51,485 nucleotides of DNA from contig JADPRS010000026.1 in the NCBI GenBank assembly GCA_015686845.1, positions 1 to 51,485 on the forward strand. Reading direction: 5' to 3'. A model generated the notes under the pieces. That model worked only from the letters and a program-made list of their open reading frames with translations, was not told the DNA's origin and did no database searches. Shown in pieces: positions 28,601-36,713 of the stretch. This stretch comes from Lutibacter sp. B2. Lineage in GTDB: Bacteria > Bacillota > Clostridia > Peptostreptococcales > Thermotaleaceae. Each line of letters begins with the position of its first letter. The first letter of the stretch is position 1. A program made the position numbers and the translations under genes.

Positions 28601-29399
28601 AAAACCAAGAATTTTTGTCCCAATATTCCCTGGAACCAATTGTGAATATGAAACGAAGAAAACCTTTGAAGAAGCAGGAGGAATCGTAGATACAGTTGTA
28701 TTTAGAAATTTATCAGGTTCAGATATTAAAGAATCTATAAAAGAAATGGCAGCAAAAATAAGAAATTCACAGATGATTATGCTTCCAGGAGGATTCAGTG
28801 CAGGAGATGAACCAGATGGTTCAGGAAAATTCATTGCTACTGCATTTAGAAATCCAGAAATCAAAGAAGCTGTAATGGATTTATTAAATAATAGAGATGG
28901 ACTAGTTCTAGGAATTTGTAATGGTTTTCAAGCACTTATTAAATTAGGACTGTTGCCATATGGAGAGATCAAAGAAATTAAAGAAGATGATCCTACACTT
29001 ACATTTAATAAAATAGGAAGACATATGTCTAGATTGGTAAGAACTAAGGTGGTAAGTAATCAATCACCATGGCTTAACCATTTAAGTGTAGGAGATATCC
29101 ATACCATTGCAATATCTCATGGAGAAGGTAGATTTATTGCACCAAAAGAGAAGATTCAAGAATTGATTAAAAATGGCCAAATCGCTACACAATATGTAGA
29201 TTTTGATGGAAATCCTACGTATGATATAGAGCATAATCCAAATGGTTCTATCGAGGCTATAGAAGGTATTACGAGCCCCGATGGCAGAGTATTTGGTAAA
29301 ATGGCACACTCTGAGAGAATGGGACAAAATATTGCAGTAAATGTCCCGGGAAATAAAGATCAGCAAATCTTTAGATCAGGAGTAGAGTATTTCTTATAG
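25623..29399 (+). CDS. purL: Phosphoribosylformylglycinamidine synthase (single-chain)
   Basis: Large 1258-aa form of PurL, which makes FGAM from FGAR, glutamine and ATP in purine synthesis. The N-terminal PurS-like region is followed by the linker helix domain with YWSDHCRHTTF near residue 220, two AIRS-like ATP-binding halves (FKNETHNHPTEIEPFGGAATC and PIPGIGGKDSMSGSFG-like segments), and a C-terminal class-I glutaminase. The glutaminase has its nucleophile in GICNGFQALIKLG and the partner histidine in ISHGEGRF. ATG start behind GGAGGGG. It is monocistronic here, away from the other pur genes, but near guaBA. Confidence 0.97.
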   Translation: MNKEIRRIYVEKKEGFNIQAEQLGKDLKENLKINKLKRVRILNRYDIAGISEEAYKSAKKTIFSEATVDFVYDEEFPKGEKDFVFGIEYLPGQYDQRADSAMQCVEILTQNEKPMVVNARIIVLEGELSKEEFEKIKAYTINPVDSREASLEKAESLEIESDEIEEVQEIDGFIEKSENELAAFHNEMGFAMKMDDLKLCQEYFKNEEKRNPTIAELKAIDTYWSDHCRHTTFFTKIEDVEIEDGLYKDIIQKAYDEYLQGRAYVYEDKKKDISLMDMAQMSMRELRKQGKLPDLDVSEEINACSICVDVDIDGKKEEWLVMFKNETHNHPTEIEPFGGAATCLGGAIRDPLSGRSYVYQAMRVTGSADPRKKLEHTLEGKLPQRKITTEAAHGYSSYGNQIGLPTGQVAEVYDEGFAAKRMEIGAVIAAAPKENVIRTNPIKGDIVILVGGRTGRDGCGGATGSSKAHTKESIHTCGAEVQKGNPPTERKIQRLFRNKKVSQMIKRCNDFGAGGVSVAIGELADSLEIDLNAVPKKYEGLNGTELAISESQERMAVVVDKNNVEDFIKFAREENVEATVVAKVTDDGRLRIQHNGQSILDIKREFLETNGVKQKTNVKVELPKEEDNYLNKLPESIKENIDDLKKSWLMNLEDLNVASQKGLVERFDSTVGGNSVLVPLGGKYQETPTEGMVAKIPVLEGQTNTATLMTYGYDPKLSKWSPFHGALYGVVEAVTKAVVTGGAYKNLRLTLQEYFEKLGDNPTKWGKPFAGLLGAYYAQKNIGIPGIGGKDSMSGSFGDLHVPPTVVTFAVDTLDVRNVISPEFKKNESHVVWINVDKDQYGIPNFENLKNNYEVVSRLIKEGKVVSASSIKVGGIAAAISKMSFGNRIGMKFNDMEDYKELFKPYYGTMILEIDKDEELEKLLENIDYKVIGNTIVEEKIIIENIELSLEEMYDAWKNPLEKIFPTKADTSGSLQEISYKSQNKKSSKIKVAKPRIFVPIFPGTNCEYETKKTFEEAGGIVDTVVFRNLSGSDIKESIKEMAAKIRNSQMIMLPGGFSAGDEPDGSGKFIATAFRNPEIKEAVMDLLNNRDGLVLGICNGFQALIKLGLLPYGEIKEIKEDDPTLTFNKIGRHMSRLVRTKVVSNQSPWLNHLSVGDIHTIAISHGEGRFIAPKEKIQELIKNGQIATQYVDFDGNPTYDIEHNPNGSIEAIEGITSPDGRVFGKMAHSERMGQNIAVNVPGNKDQQIFRSGVEYFL

Positions 29400-29417
29400 G
29401 AAAGTTTAAAAAAGTTT

Positions 29418-29492
29418 AAAAACTTCTAAAAAATCCAACGCCCCAGAACTTGCCCCACAAGTTCTATACACCGGGTTTTTTAGAAGTTTTTT
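29418..29492 (+). terminator. Two-tier terminator after purL
   Basis: The outer stem is AAAACTTCTAAAAAATCC (29418-29435) with its near-complement at 29473-29490, ending in a run of eight Ts. It encloses a second perfect hairpin, AGAACTTG (29445-29452) with CAAGTTCT (29458-29465). The nested, C-rich insert is unusual for a plain terminator. Confidence 0.85.
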
Positions 29493-29535
29493 TTAATATA
29501 TAGGAAATTTTATGTACTTCATTTATTTGGATGGC

Positions 29536-30057
29536 CTACAAAAGTTCCGTTGCTACAAGTTCAAGAACAAGGGTTTCTCTTTCTATGGAGAGGCCCATAG
29601 AATCTTCTTTTGCTGCAATAACTTCTTGATTATGTTTTATTGCAGCATGGATGTTAACCCAAACAGGAACAGAACCATTACTGATTTCATAGTCTTCAGG
29701 AGAGGCTACGCCAAGTTCTTTCTCAGCACTACATACAAAAAAATGAGAGCGCATATGAACTATATCATATCCCTCGTAATGAGTAGGTCTAAATTCTTCA
29801 TAGTCGCCAAAGGCACTTGCTATTTCTATGTTTTTTGCTCCAGTCTCTTCTTTAAGTTCTCGGATTAAACCTTCTTCTATATCTTCACCATCATCAACAC
29901 CACCGCCAGGGAAGCTATAATCATTATATCGTTTAGTGTATATCATTAAAATATCTTCATTATCTAATATAATCCCTCTAGCCGCCGTTCTTTCAAAAAT
30001 CACAGGATCAATAATTTGTGTAAAACTTTTGTGGATATATTTATTAATCAATCGCAT
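29536..30057 (-). CDS. Nudix hydrolase
   Basis: A 173-aa protein with a complete Nudix box at residues 52-74: G52, E58, and RELKEETGA at 66-74, the metal-binding loop-helix that hydrolyses nucleoside diphosphate-linked substrates. About 25 residues precede the fold, which starts around TAARGIIL. The substrate cannot be told from sequence. On the minus strand GGAG lies about 10 nt before the ATG. The gene stands alone, convergent with purL and divergent from the BCCT gene. Confidence 0.92.
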   Translation of the reverse strand: MRLINKYIHKSFTQIIDPVIFERTAARGIILDNEDILMIYTKRYNDYSFPGGGVDDGEDIEEGLIRELKEETGAKNIEIASAFGDYEEFRPTHYEGYDIVHMRSHFFVCSAEKELGVASPEDYEISNGSVPVWVNIHAAIKHNQEVIAAKEDSMGLSIERETLVLELVATELL

Positions 30058-30390
30058 AAATCAATCTCCAATCTGAATACGTTATTGTTTGTAACTAGAA
30101 CATTATATCAGATAATGTAGAAATAGAAGGTAGAAAATTTATCAAATCGTGAAGATGAATATAAGTTACTTTCAAGTATCTTTTATAATTATAAAGTTTT
30201 TCGAAGAAAAATATGCAAGAAGAACCCATTGGAAACAGCAGGAAGTATAGATAAAAAAAGGGTATGTCTTTTCGTGGATACATTGTTTTACTGAGGTTTC
30301 TATGATATAGTAAGTGACTGTATGCTTCTATAGCATAACAACAGACATTCTCCACAACTGTGAGGAATGTAAAATCTTAGGAGGCTAATT
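30058..30390. other. Gap without a convincing gene
   Basis: This 333-bp stretch lies between the Nudix gene and the BCCT gene. Both strands hold short open frames of 55-86 codons without ribosome sites or a recognisable family. The plus-strand frame (about 30130-30290, no start codon) reads like the tail of a protein (SSIFYNYKVFRRKICKKNPLETAG region) and could be a gene remnant. I see no known riboswitch. Promoters for both flanking genes must lie here. Confidence 0.4.
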
Positions 30391-31947
30391 GTGAATTTAA
30401 AAAATGAAATTGATTTACCCGTCTTAATGATTAGTGGTGGTTTGTTGATTCTATTCGTACTCTCATCACTAATCAATCCAGAGCTTGTTAGCGGTCTTGT
30501 AGACTATGCTTTTAATTTTTCAGTAACATATTTCGGTGCGTTTTGGCAAGTATTGATGCTTGTAACTTTTCTTGTAGCAGTTGGAATGACTGTGTCTAAA
30601 TTTGGAAGAATTCGTCTTGGTAATCGTGAAACACCTGAGATGGGTACCTTTAAATGGATTTCTATTATTATGTGTACGTTACTTGCGGGTGGCGGTGTCT
30701 TTTGGGCAGCTGCTGAACCTATGTATCACTTTCTGTCTGTTCCACCATTGTATAATGGCGTGAGTGCAGGAACAACGGAAGCTATTATCCCTGCATTAGC
30801 ACAATCGTTTATGGATTGGGGATTCTTGGCTTGGGCTATTTTAGGAACGCTAAGTACTGTTGTTTTAATGTATGGACATTATGACAAAGGTATGCCCCTT
30901 AAACCTCGTACATTACTTTATCCTATATTTGGTGAAAAAATCATGAAAAAAAGTATATTAGGAACCATGGTAGATGCAGCATCTGTTGTGGCCACAGCGG
31001 CAGGTACCATTGGACCTATTGGTTTTTTAGGACTCCAAGCTGCTTATGGACTAGAAACTCTTTTTGGTATTCCTAATGTCTATCTAACGCAAGTGTTGAT
31101 TATTGCTGGTCTTGCAATTATTGCAGCTATTTCTGCTGCATCTGGAATAGACAAAGGTATTCAGATTTTGAGCCAATTTAATATTGTTTTAACATTAATT
31201 TTAGTAGGCGCAATGTTGGTATTAGGTTCTGGTGGGTTCGTTGTTGATTCTTTCTTAGGAACCATGGGTGTCTACGTGCAAGATTTTCTGAAAATTAGTC
31301 TTTATCGTGGAGATAAAACGTGGCTTTCTGGTTGGACAATTTTCTTTTGGGGATGGTTTATTGGCTATGGCCCAATGATGGCAATTTTTATAAGTCGTAT
31401 TTCAAGAGGTAGAACAATTAGAGAATTATTTCTTGCAGTAGCAGTAATTGCACCTATTGTAACTAACTTTTGGTTTACTGTTATCGGTGGTTCGGGTATT
31501 TTTTATGAATTACAAAATCCTGGTTCCGTTTCAGAGGCTTTAAATAGTGCAGGCATGCCAGCAGCAATGATTGCTATTACCCAGCAATTACCATTCGGAA
31601 CATTTATGGCGGCAGCTTTCCTTTTTGTAACGGTTGCTTTTGTGGCCACTACTGGAGATTCAATGGCTTTCACCATTTCAATGGCCATTACAGGAAGTGA
31701 TAATCCTGCTCCAAGTCTTCGCGTATTCTGGGCACTTATTATGGGATTTGTGGCAGCGATCCTTCTATATATTGGAGAAGGTAGTGTAGGTGCATTACAA
31801 TCCGTCATAGTGGTAACGGCAGTTCCTATATCTTTTATCTTATTACCTATGGTATGGTTAGCACCTAGAGTTGCTGGATGGATGGCTGAGGAACAGCATA
31901 TTTCAGTTGAGTATAAAAAACAAAAATTTAAAGAACAAGCCAATTAG
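30391..31947 (+). CDS. BCCT-family transporter (betaine/carnitine/choline type)
   Basis: Secondary transporter of 518 aa with 12 hydrophobic segments. The BCCT hallmarks are present: AAEPMYHF near residue 115, and the long TM8 stretch WTIFFWGWFIGYGPMMAIFI followed by SRISRGRTIRELFLAV near 315-350. The more usual WWISWSP in TM8 reads GWFIGYGP here, so the quaternary-ammonium box is altered and the substrate may not be glycine betaine. It imports a quaternary amine or related compound with Na+ or H+, for osmoprotection or as a fermentation substrate. GTG start with AGGAGG 7 nt upstream. Monocistronic, ended by the terminator that follows. Confidence 0.88.
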   Translation: MNLKNEIDLPVLMISGGLLILFVLSSLINPELVSGLVDYAFNFSVTYFGAFWQVLMLVTFLVAVGMTVSKFGRIRLGNRETPEMGTFKWISIIMCTLLAGGGVFWAAAEPMYHFLSVPPLYNGVSAGTTEAIIPALAQSFMDWGFLAWAILGTLSTVVLMYGHYDKGMPLKPRTLLYPIFGEKIMKKSILGTMVDAASVVATAAGTIGPIGFLGLQAAYGLETLFGIPNVYLTQVLIIAGLAIIAAISAASGIDKGIQILSQFNIVLTLILVGAMLVLGSGGFVVDSFLGTMGVYVQDFLKISLYRGDKTWLSGWTIFFWGWFIGYGPMMAIFISRISRGRTIRELFLAVAVIAPIVTNFWFTVIGGSGIFYELQNPGSVSEALNSAGMPAAMIAITQQLPFGTFMAAAFLFVTVAFVATTGDSMAFTISMAITGSDNPAPSLRVFWALIMGFVAAILLYIGEGSVGALQSVIVVTAVPISFILLPMVWLAPRVAGWMAEEQHISVEYKKQKFKEQAN

Positions 31948-31973
31948 TATAAAAAGAGGCTGTTAATATATAG

Positions 31974-32028
31974 GGGTACCTATGGAATGGACACTTTAAA
32001 AAGTGCTTAGACTATAGGTACTTTTTTG
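31974..32028 (+). terminator. Terminator after the BCCT gene
   Basis: The outer stem GTACCTAT (31976-31983) with ATAGGTAC (32014-32021) and an inner CACTT/AAGTG hairpin are followed by TTTTTTG. The remaining 220 bp to the next gene are AT-rich and contain only the presumed promoter of the MerR gene. Confidence 0.8.
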
Positions 32029-32248
32029 TGTGATTTATATATTTTAAAACCTGATACTGTTATTTTCCTCAAAGAGGGTGAGTAATTACATTATTCAAGG
32101 AATGTCTTGTATTCTTAAGATGAGCAGTTAAAATATTGAATCATAAAAAATACTATGATAATATTAACCATACAGAAAAGTTAACTGTTGAAACAGTATA
32201 AGAAGCGTTAAATAGAAAGTGATTTTAATAAATAAAAGGAGAAGACTC

Positions 32249-33052
32249 ATGAAAGAACATTATCTGATAGGTGAAGTTGCAAAGATTTTTAATATCTCCA
32301 CAGATACCCTTCGGTACTATGATAAAATAGGATTGTTAGAACCTGAAAAGTATAAAAACAATAATTATAGATATTATAGCGTGGATCAATTTGATTATAT
32401 ATATATGATGCTTCTATTGAAAGAATTAAATATTCCTTTAAAGGATATGAAAGATATATTGTATACAAAAGATGTATCAAAGTTTATAAATTTAATGGAA
32501 ATACAAGAAAAAGATATAGACAACAAGATGGAATATCTAAAAGTCCTAAAAGAAAATGTGAAAAATTTAAAACATCAAATTACAAATTTAGATGAGGATA
32601 CGCATAGGATTTTAATCAAAACATGTCCTGCAATGTGGGCTGTAACGGTTGAATGGAATGGTAAAGAAGAGGATTTTGATTATAATAAAATGGTAGAGTT
32701 AAATAAAGAAATTGACAGTGAATGGACGTCTGTATCAAGATTTACAATGATCATAAGTAAAGAAACTTTTCTCAATAATAAAGGTAGTTATCGATATGGA
32801 ATGATTTCAGAATATGAATCCAAAAGCAGTAGCGTAGAATATTTTCCAAGCAGATCTTGTGTATTCTCTGCTTATAAAGGAGAGTATAGTCATGTTTACA
32901 GTAAATATTTAAATATGATAGAGTGGATAGATAAAAATGGATTCTTAATAGATGGGGATACAGTGGCGAGATCAATTATAAGCTTATGTGATAAAGATTA
33001 TAAAAATGAATATGTTTGCGAAATATGGATACCTATAAAGCACAAAAAGTAA
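32249..33052 (+). CDS. MerR-family regulator with GyrI-like effector domain (BmrR type)
   Basis: A 267-aa activator. The N-terminal winged helix is MerR-like (YLIGEVAKIFNISTDTLRYYDKIGLLEP, residues 5-32), then a coiled-coil dimerisation helix (about 75-118). A C-terminal domain of about 145 residues resembles BmrR/GyrI ligand-binding folds that sense hydrophobic cations and drugs. Start ATG 32249 is set by AAAGGAG and the family opening; a GTG 30 nt upstream has no ribosome site. Five promoter-like sites with 19-bp spacers and an internal dyad, the hallmark of MerR-family targets, lie within the next 10 kb. This is their likely controller, although its own promoter has no such site. Confidence 0.9.
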   Translation: MKEHYLIGEVAKIFNISTDTLRYYDKIGLLEPEKYKNNNYRYYSVDQFDYIYMMLLLKELNIPLKDMKDILYTKDVSKFINLMEIQEKDIDNKMEYLKVLKENVKNLKHQITNLDEDTHRILIKTCPAMWAVTVEWNGKEEDFDYNKMVELNKEIDSEWTSVSRFTMIISKETFLNNKGSYRYGMISEYESKSSSVEYFPSRSCVFSAYKGEYSHVYSKYLNMIEWIDKNGFLIDGDTVARSIISLCDKDYKNEYVCEIWIPIKHKK

Positions 33053-33083
33053 ACCTTGGCCTTGGAATAAGCCCAAGGTTTAT
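33051..33083. terminator. Bidirectional terminator between convergent genes
   Basis: AAACCTTGG pairs with CCAAGGTTT around a 12-nt loop, with T-rich sequence after the right arm and A-rich sequence before the left. It serves the MerR gene and the radical-SAM gene, which converge here. Confidence 0.75.
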
Positions 33084-33087
33084 TATT

Positions 33088-34629
33088 TTAACTTAAGTAA
33101 AACCAATCTACATAAAGATCTATAGCTATATCATATATTGTATATATTGCTAATCCAAGCCACAGAGTAATAATCAGCCAGTACCAAATGGGATTTTCAT
33201 CTCTACTGATTGGTTCAGCAATGAAAGTATAGCCAGATTTAATATCTCCAATGACCCAGTATAAGAAAAACACAGACCAAACCCAAGTCCAGTTCATAAA
33301 TAAACTCGTCAGAATGAATCCAAAAGCAAGCAATGTTTTCCATTTAAAGGCAGATGAATTTGTAAATCCCATACTTCTCACGGAACCTAGACTTGCACTA
33401 CTTTGGGATAAATTATTGGGTTGATTAAGAGTTGCACCTTTTTTATTTTTCTTTTGCCATTTGTGAAACTCTACATCAAACCACCAAGTACCTTTCTCTA
33501 GTTCCTTTGGTGTCATATGAATTGGCGTATACACAGCGTGAGTACAATCGTATTTTGACCAATCTTCAGTACTTATTCGACCCTCTTGCTTCATTTGTCT
33601 ATATAGTGGAGTCCCTGGAAATGGAGTCATTATAACACCATGACATTCATCAACTCCAACTTCTTTTGCGTAATCTAGAGTCCTTTGAAAAATATCTTTT
33701 TCATGTGCATCAAAGCCAAATAAGAAACTTGCATCTAATTGGATCTTTTTAGACTGAAGTTTTTTAACATATTTTTTAACATTATCAACATCTATAAACC
33801 CTTTACCAACAGATTCTAGAGCTTCTTTAGAAGGTGTTTCGATACCTATTAGCATATATTTTAAACCACTTCTAACAGCCCAATCCAGTAATTCGTCATC
33901 CTCTGCAATCATTATCGTTGCTTCGCCCATCCACTGAATGTTTAGAGGCTCCATTGCTTTAAAAAGACGAATTGCATAATCTCGATCTGCTATTAGGTTG
34001 TCTGCATGTAGTTCAACTAGCTTTGCTCCACATTGTTTGATTTCAGCAATGATATGTTCAATGGGTCTAAATCTACAACTCTTAAAAAATGGATTGACAA
34101 CATAGTATCTACAGCCATGATTACATCCTCTACCAACTACAACTGACCAAACATTTCCATACAAGTTCATATCTACGATATTCGTTGGATAAGGATTAAG
34201 CTTTGATAAATCAAATGGTTTTTCTTGGTGATAGCATTTTTTAAGAACATTGTTTTTTACGTCTTCAATAATTTGCTCCCAACAACCTTCAGCTTCTCCA
34301 AGTATTATTGCATCAGCGTGTAATTGGGATTCATCGGATAAAAATGTTGGATGAAGACCACCTAATACAACTATTTTACCTTTCTTTCTAAATTTATCTG
34401 CAATTTCATATCCCCTTATAGCATCTGGAGTGGACATGAATATGGCTATTATTTTTGATTTTGTATTGTATTTAACCTTCATCCCTACCGTTTCATCAAT
34501 TAATTCAACTTGAATATTTTGTGGGGTTGCAGCTGCAACTGAAAAAATATTTTGGGGAGGACCTCCCATACTAGCTTTATATTTTTTGAATTCAGAGTCA
34601 GCAGAAGCTTTTATTAAAGTAACTTGCAT
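33088..34629 (-). CDS. B12-binding radical-SAM protein with C-terminal membrane domain, lacking one cluster cysteine
   Basis: A 513-aa protein. A cobalamin-binding-like domain covers about 1-130 (GGLHPTF near 90), a radical-SAM barrel about 155-370, and two to three hydrophobic segments about 428-510 suggest membrane attachment, which is an odd fusion. The cluster motif should be Cx3Cx2C; here it is C169, C173 and Y176 (GCNHGCRYY). The Y176 codon TAT (complement of 34102-34104) is one G-to-A change from TGT. Such a protein should not bind a normal [4Fe-4S] cluster, so it is probably inactive, or the base is a read error. The minus-strand ribosome site AAAGGAG precedes the ATG. The promoter at 34664-34694 is MerR-type. 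Confidence 0.8.
   Translation of the reverse strand: MQVTLIKASADSEFKKYKASMGGPPQNIFSVAAATPQNIQVELIDETVGMKVKYNTKSKIIAIFMSTPDAIRGYEIADKFRKKGKIVVLGGLHPTFLSDESQLHADAIILGEAEGCWEQIIEDVKNNVLKKCYHQEKPFDLSKLNPYPTNIVDMNLYGNVWSVVVGRGCNHGCRYYVVNPFFKSCRFRPIEHIIAEIKQCGAKLVELHADNLIADRDYAIRLFKAMEPLNIQWMGEATIMIAEDDELLDWAVRSGLKYMLIGIETPSKEALESVGKGFIDVDNVKKYVKKLQSKKIQLDASFLFGFDAHEKDIFQRTLDYAKEVGVDECHGVIMTPFPGTPLYRQMKQEGRISTEDWSKYDCTHAVYTPIHMTPKELEKGTWWFDVEFHKWQKKNKKGATLNQPNNLSQSSASLGSVRSMGFTNSSAFKWKTLLAFGFILTSLFMNWTWVWSVFFLYWVIGDIKSGYTFIAEPISRDENPIWYWLIITLWLGLAIYTIYDIAIDLYVDWFYLS
34102..34104 (-). other. Missing cluster-cysteine codon in the radical-SAM gene
   Basis: Codon 176 reads TAT (Tyr) where radical-SAM proteins have the third cysteine of Cx3Cx2C. 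The preceding two cysteines and the flanking VGRGCNHGCRY and VVNPFF context are intact, which argues for a recent single-base loss. Confidence 0.85.
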
Positions 34630-34663
34630 AGTTAATCTCCTTTAAAATGTAATTTATAGTTCA

Positions 34664-34694
34664 ATTGTATACCTTTGTGTGGCTCTAAGGTCAA
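34664..34694 (-). promoter_or_regulatory. MerR-type promoter of the radical-SAM gene
   Basis: On the minus strand: -35 TTGACC, a 19-bp spacer with an imperfect dyad (ACCTTAGAG...AAGGT), then -10 TACAAT. The overlong spacer is what MerR-family activators correct by twisting DNA. The start codon at 34629 lies 35 bp downstream of the -10 box. Confidence 0.75.
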
Positions 34695-34741
34695 TATAGC
34701 TAATTACAATTTAAATTATTGAAAAAAATCATTTGAAAGTA

Positions 34742-34772
34742 TTGACATTGGAGTTACTCTAAGGTGTATTGT
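34742..34772 (+). promoter_or_regulatory. MerR-type promoter reading toward the IS21 remnant
   Basis: -35 TTGACA, a 19-bp spacer with the dyad TTGGAGTTACTCTAA, then -10 TATTGT. It is divergent from the radical-SAM promoter. The region 34716-34790 closely resembles 41994-42072, so the two promoter modules are duplicates. Whatever gene this promoter originally drove has been replaced or interrupted; the first intact gene downstream is at 35136. Confidence 0.78.
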
Positions 34773-34811
34773 TTTATTGAGTGAACTTATTAGTGTTGTT
34801 ACACTCGAAGT

Positions 34812-35117
34812 AGTAGCCTTTATTAAATCATGGTTGGAGGAGGATGCCAAAAGTCTAAATAGAAAACAGAAGCATACCGCCCAGAGAATATATGATCGTT
34901 TATGTGACGAAAAAGGATTTACTGGCGGTTAAACAAAGAGCCCTGCTACCCCTGAAACACTACGAGGTCAGTTAAGTGGTCTGGCAAACAGGTTAGTTTC
35001 AAAGCCAGTGGTTTGGAAATTAAGATTTACTACCCGGGAGAAGCGATTGCTACACATCACCGTTGCGATCAAAAGAACAAGACTCGCTATCGCTTAGAAG
35101 AATACTTACTAATATTG
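34812..35117 (+). pseudogene. istA: IS21-family transposase (istA) remnant
   Basis: The open stretch 34812-34932 encodes IKSWLEEDAKSLNRKQKHTA followed by QRIYDRLCDEKGFTGG, the N-terminal region of IstA where a helix is followed by the DNA-binding part. It stops at TAA. A later frame, 35014-35130, gives EIKIYYPGEAIATHHRCDQK then NKTRYRLEEY, matching the C-terminal end of IstA. The middle is deleted, no istB or terminal repeats are visible, and the sequence is somewhat GC-richer than its surroundings. It adjoins the GC-rich block that begins near 35.5 kb. Confidence 0.8.
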
Positions 35118-35135
35118 GGAGGAGTTTGATATAGA

Positions 35136-35399
35136 ATGATTAAGAAAATTGGGATATTGATGTTTATATTGGCGGTTGCTTGTTGGATTGCAATACCAAT
35201 ATTGCCTTTTATGCCTATAAGCAATGCTATTAGATTAACGCTAGTGCCAACCTTAATTGTTGTGGCAGAAATATTTTTTTGGAGTGGAACTGCAATATTT
35301 GGAAAAGAGATAGTTCGAAAATTTTCCAAATATCTTAATCCGTTAAATTGGTTTAAGAAAAATGATCCTGAAAATGCTGAAAATCCTGAAAATGATTAA
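35136..35399 (+). CDS. Small two-helix membrane protein, transporter-suffix-like
   Basis: An 87-aa protein with two hydrophobic helices (about 4-27 and 33-56), a basic segment and an acidic repetitive tail (NDPENAENPEND). It resembles the transporter suffix domains found at the end of, or beside, efflux pumps. GGGAGGAG lies about 11 nt before the ATG. It could be the surviving gene of the operon served by the MerR-type promoter at 34742, with the IS21 remnant now between them. The identification is moderate; no function can be assigned. Confidence 0.6.
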   Translation: MIKKIGILMFILAVACWIAIPILPFMPISNAIRLTLVPTLIVVAEIFFWSGTAIFGKEIVRKFSKYLNPLNWFKKNDPENAENPEND

Positions 35400-35542
35400 T
35401 AGAGGTTGAATCATTTTGAATTTTACGGGAAGGTTAATTCAAATCGTGAATGTATAAATAAAAATACACATAATATGCCTAAATAAAATACTAGAACAAA
35501 AGATATTAAATCAACATTTAAAAACATAAAAGGAGTGATGTT

Positions 35543-36712
35543 ATGAAAATTATGAAAAAGGTAAGAGAAAAACTGAAATCTCGGTCTCTGGAGCTTCAGC
35601 GATTAAGATCTACAGGCAAAAAGGTTGTCGCTTGCTTTGCTGGGGATTTCGCTCCCTTGGAAATTATTCATGCCGCGGGGGCGGAACCGATCACCCTCAT
35701 CAGCGGGGGAACTACGGACGCGCTCGATGCCTCGGCTCATGCAATGCACAGATACATGTGCCCCTTTTCAAGGGCTCAGTACGGATACTACGAACTGCAG
35801 CACGCTATTCCCTACTATAAAATGTTTGATATGCTTGTAGCTCCAACTACCTGTACGCAATTGATTCAGACTGCATCGCTGTTCGAATATCATTCGGACA
35901 TCCCCGTATTTAAGCTGGGAGTTCCCGCACCCACAGACGGAGAGCGATCCAAGACGTACTTCAAGACCGTACTCGGGATGATGCAGGAACGTGTTGAGAG
36001 CCTGACCGGTGAAAAGGTCGACGATGATAAGTTGAAAGCCTCCATTGCCCTGTACCGTCGTATCAGGGATTTGCTGAAGCAGATCAGCGAGTTGAGGAAG
36101 CAGCCGACGCCTCCACTGAAAGCCTCCGAGTTTATCCTTTTGAATCATGCCTCACTTCTTCTTGCACCCGAGGATGTTGTTGAGCTGTTGAACGAAGCTC
36201 TTAGCGAATTCAGTCAACGGGACGTGGGACAAAACGAAACACCGCGAATTTTGATGGTCGGCCCTTGCATCGCCATGGGAGACGGCAAAGTGCTGGATAT
36301 CATCGAGGAAAGTGGCGCGGCGGTCGTTGTCGAAGACTTCGCCGAAGGAATTATGTACTACTGGGAAAATGTCGACGACAGTGTCGACCCCATGGACGCA
36401 CTGGTAGAAAAATACCTGATGAAGCGCCCGAACTGCGCGTTTACGCGAGGGACGACGGGTAGACATTTGGAGTTTGTGTCAAAACTGATTAAGGAGTTCA
36501 AGGTGGATGGGGTGGTATGGTATCAGCTACGGTTGTGTGATTCATACAATGTTCACTCGTATACTTTATCGGAGTATCTCCGTAATGCAGATCCTGCGAT
36601 TCCGGTTATCAAGGTGGAATCGGAATATGATATCGCCGACAATAATCAGCTGAAAACCCGCATAGATACGTTTATCGAGACGATTATTACAAACTTTAAA
36701 GGAGGCTTTTAA
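35543..36712 (+). CDS. 2-hydroxyacyl-CoA dehydratase, smaller (HgdB-like) subunit
   Basis: A 389-aa member of the HgdB/BcrC-like family, which carries a [4Fe-4S] cluster and removes water from (R)-2-hydroxyacyl-CoA through a ketyl radical. Likely cluster cysteines are in HRYMCPFSRAQ near residue 72 and APTTCTQL near 100, with VGPCIAMGD near 245 and RLCDSYNVHS near 335. The C-terminal VESEYD...QLKTRIDTFIE segment is typical. In glutamate fermentation this enzyme acts on 2-hydroxyglutaryl-CoA, but the substrate here is not determined. The gene is markedly GC-richer than the surrounding DNA. It is translationally adjacent (1 nt) to the frameshifted partner, and the activator follows. ATG start behind AAGGAGTGATG. 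Confidence 0.88.
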   Translation: MKIMKKVREKLKSRSLELQRLRSTGKKVVACFAGDFAPLEIIHAAGAEPITLISGGTTDALDASAHAMHRYMCPFSRAQYGYYELQHAIPYYKMFDMLVAPTTCTQLIQTASLFEYHSDIPVFKLGVPAPTDGERSKTYFKTVLGMMQERVESLTGEKVDDDKLKASIALYRRIRDLLKQISELRKQPTPPLKASEFILLNHASLLLAPEDVVELLNEALSEFSQRDVGQNETPRILMVGPCIAMGDGKVLDIIEESGAAVVVEDFAEGIMYYWENVDDSVDPMDALVEKYLMKRPNCAFTRGTTGRHLEFVSKLIKEFKVDGVVWYQLRLCDSYNVHSYTLSEYLRNADPAIPVIKVESEYDIADNNQLKTRIDTFIETIITNFKGGF

Positions 36713-36713
36713 T

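Noticed and set aside
30095-30355. Minus-strand frame of 86 codons between the Nudix and BCCT genes
   Set aside because: No ribosome site and no recognisable motif; it lies in the space needed for two divergent promoters.
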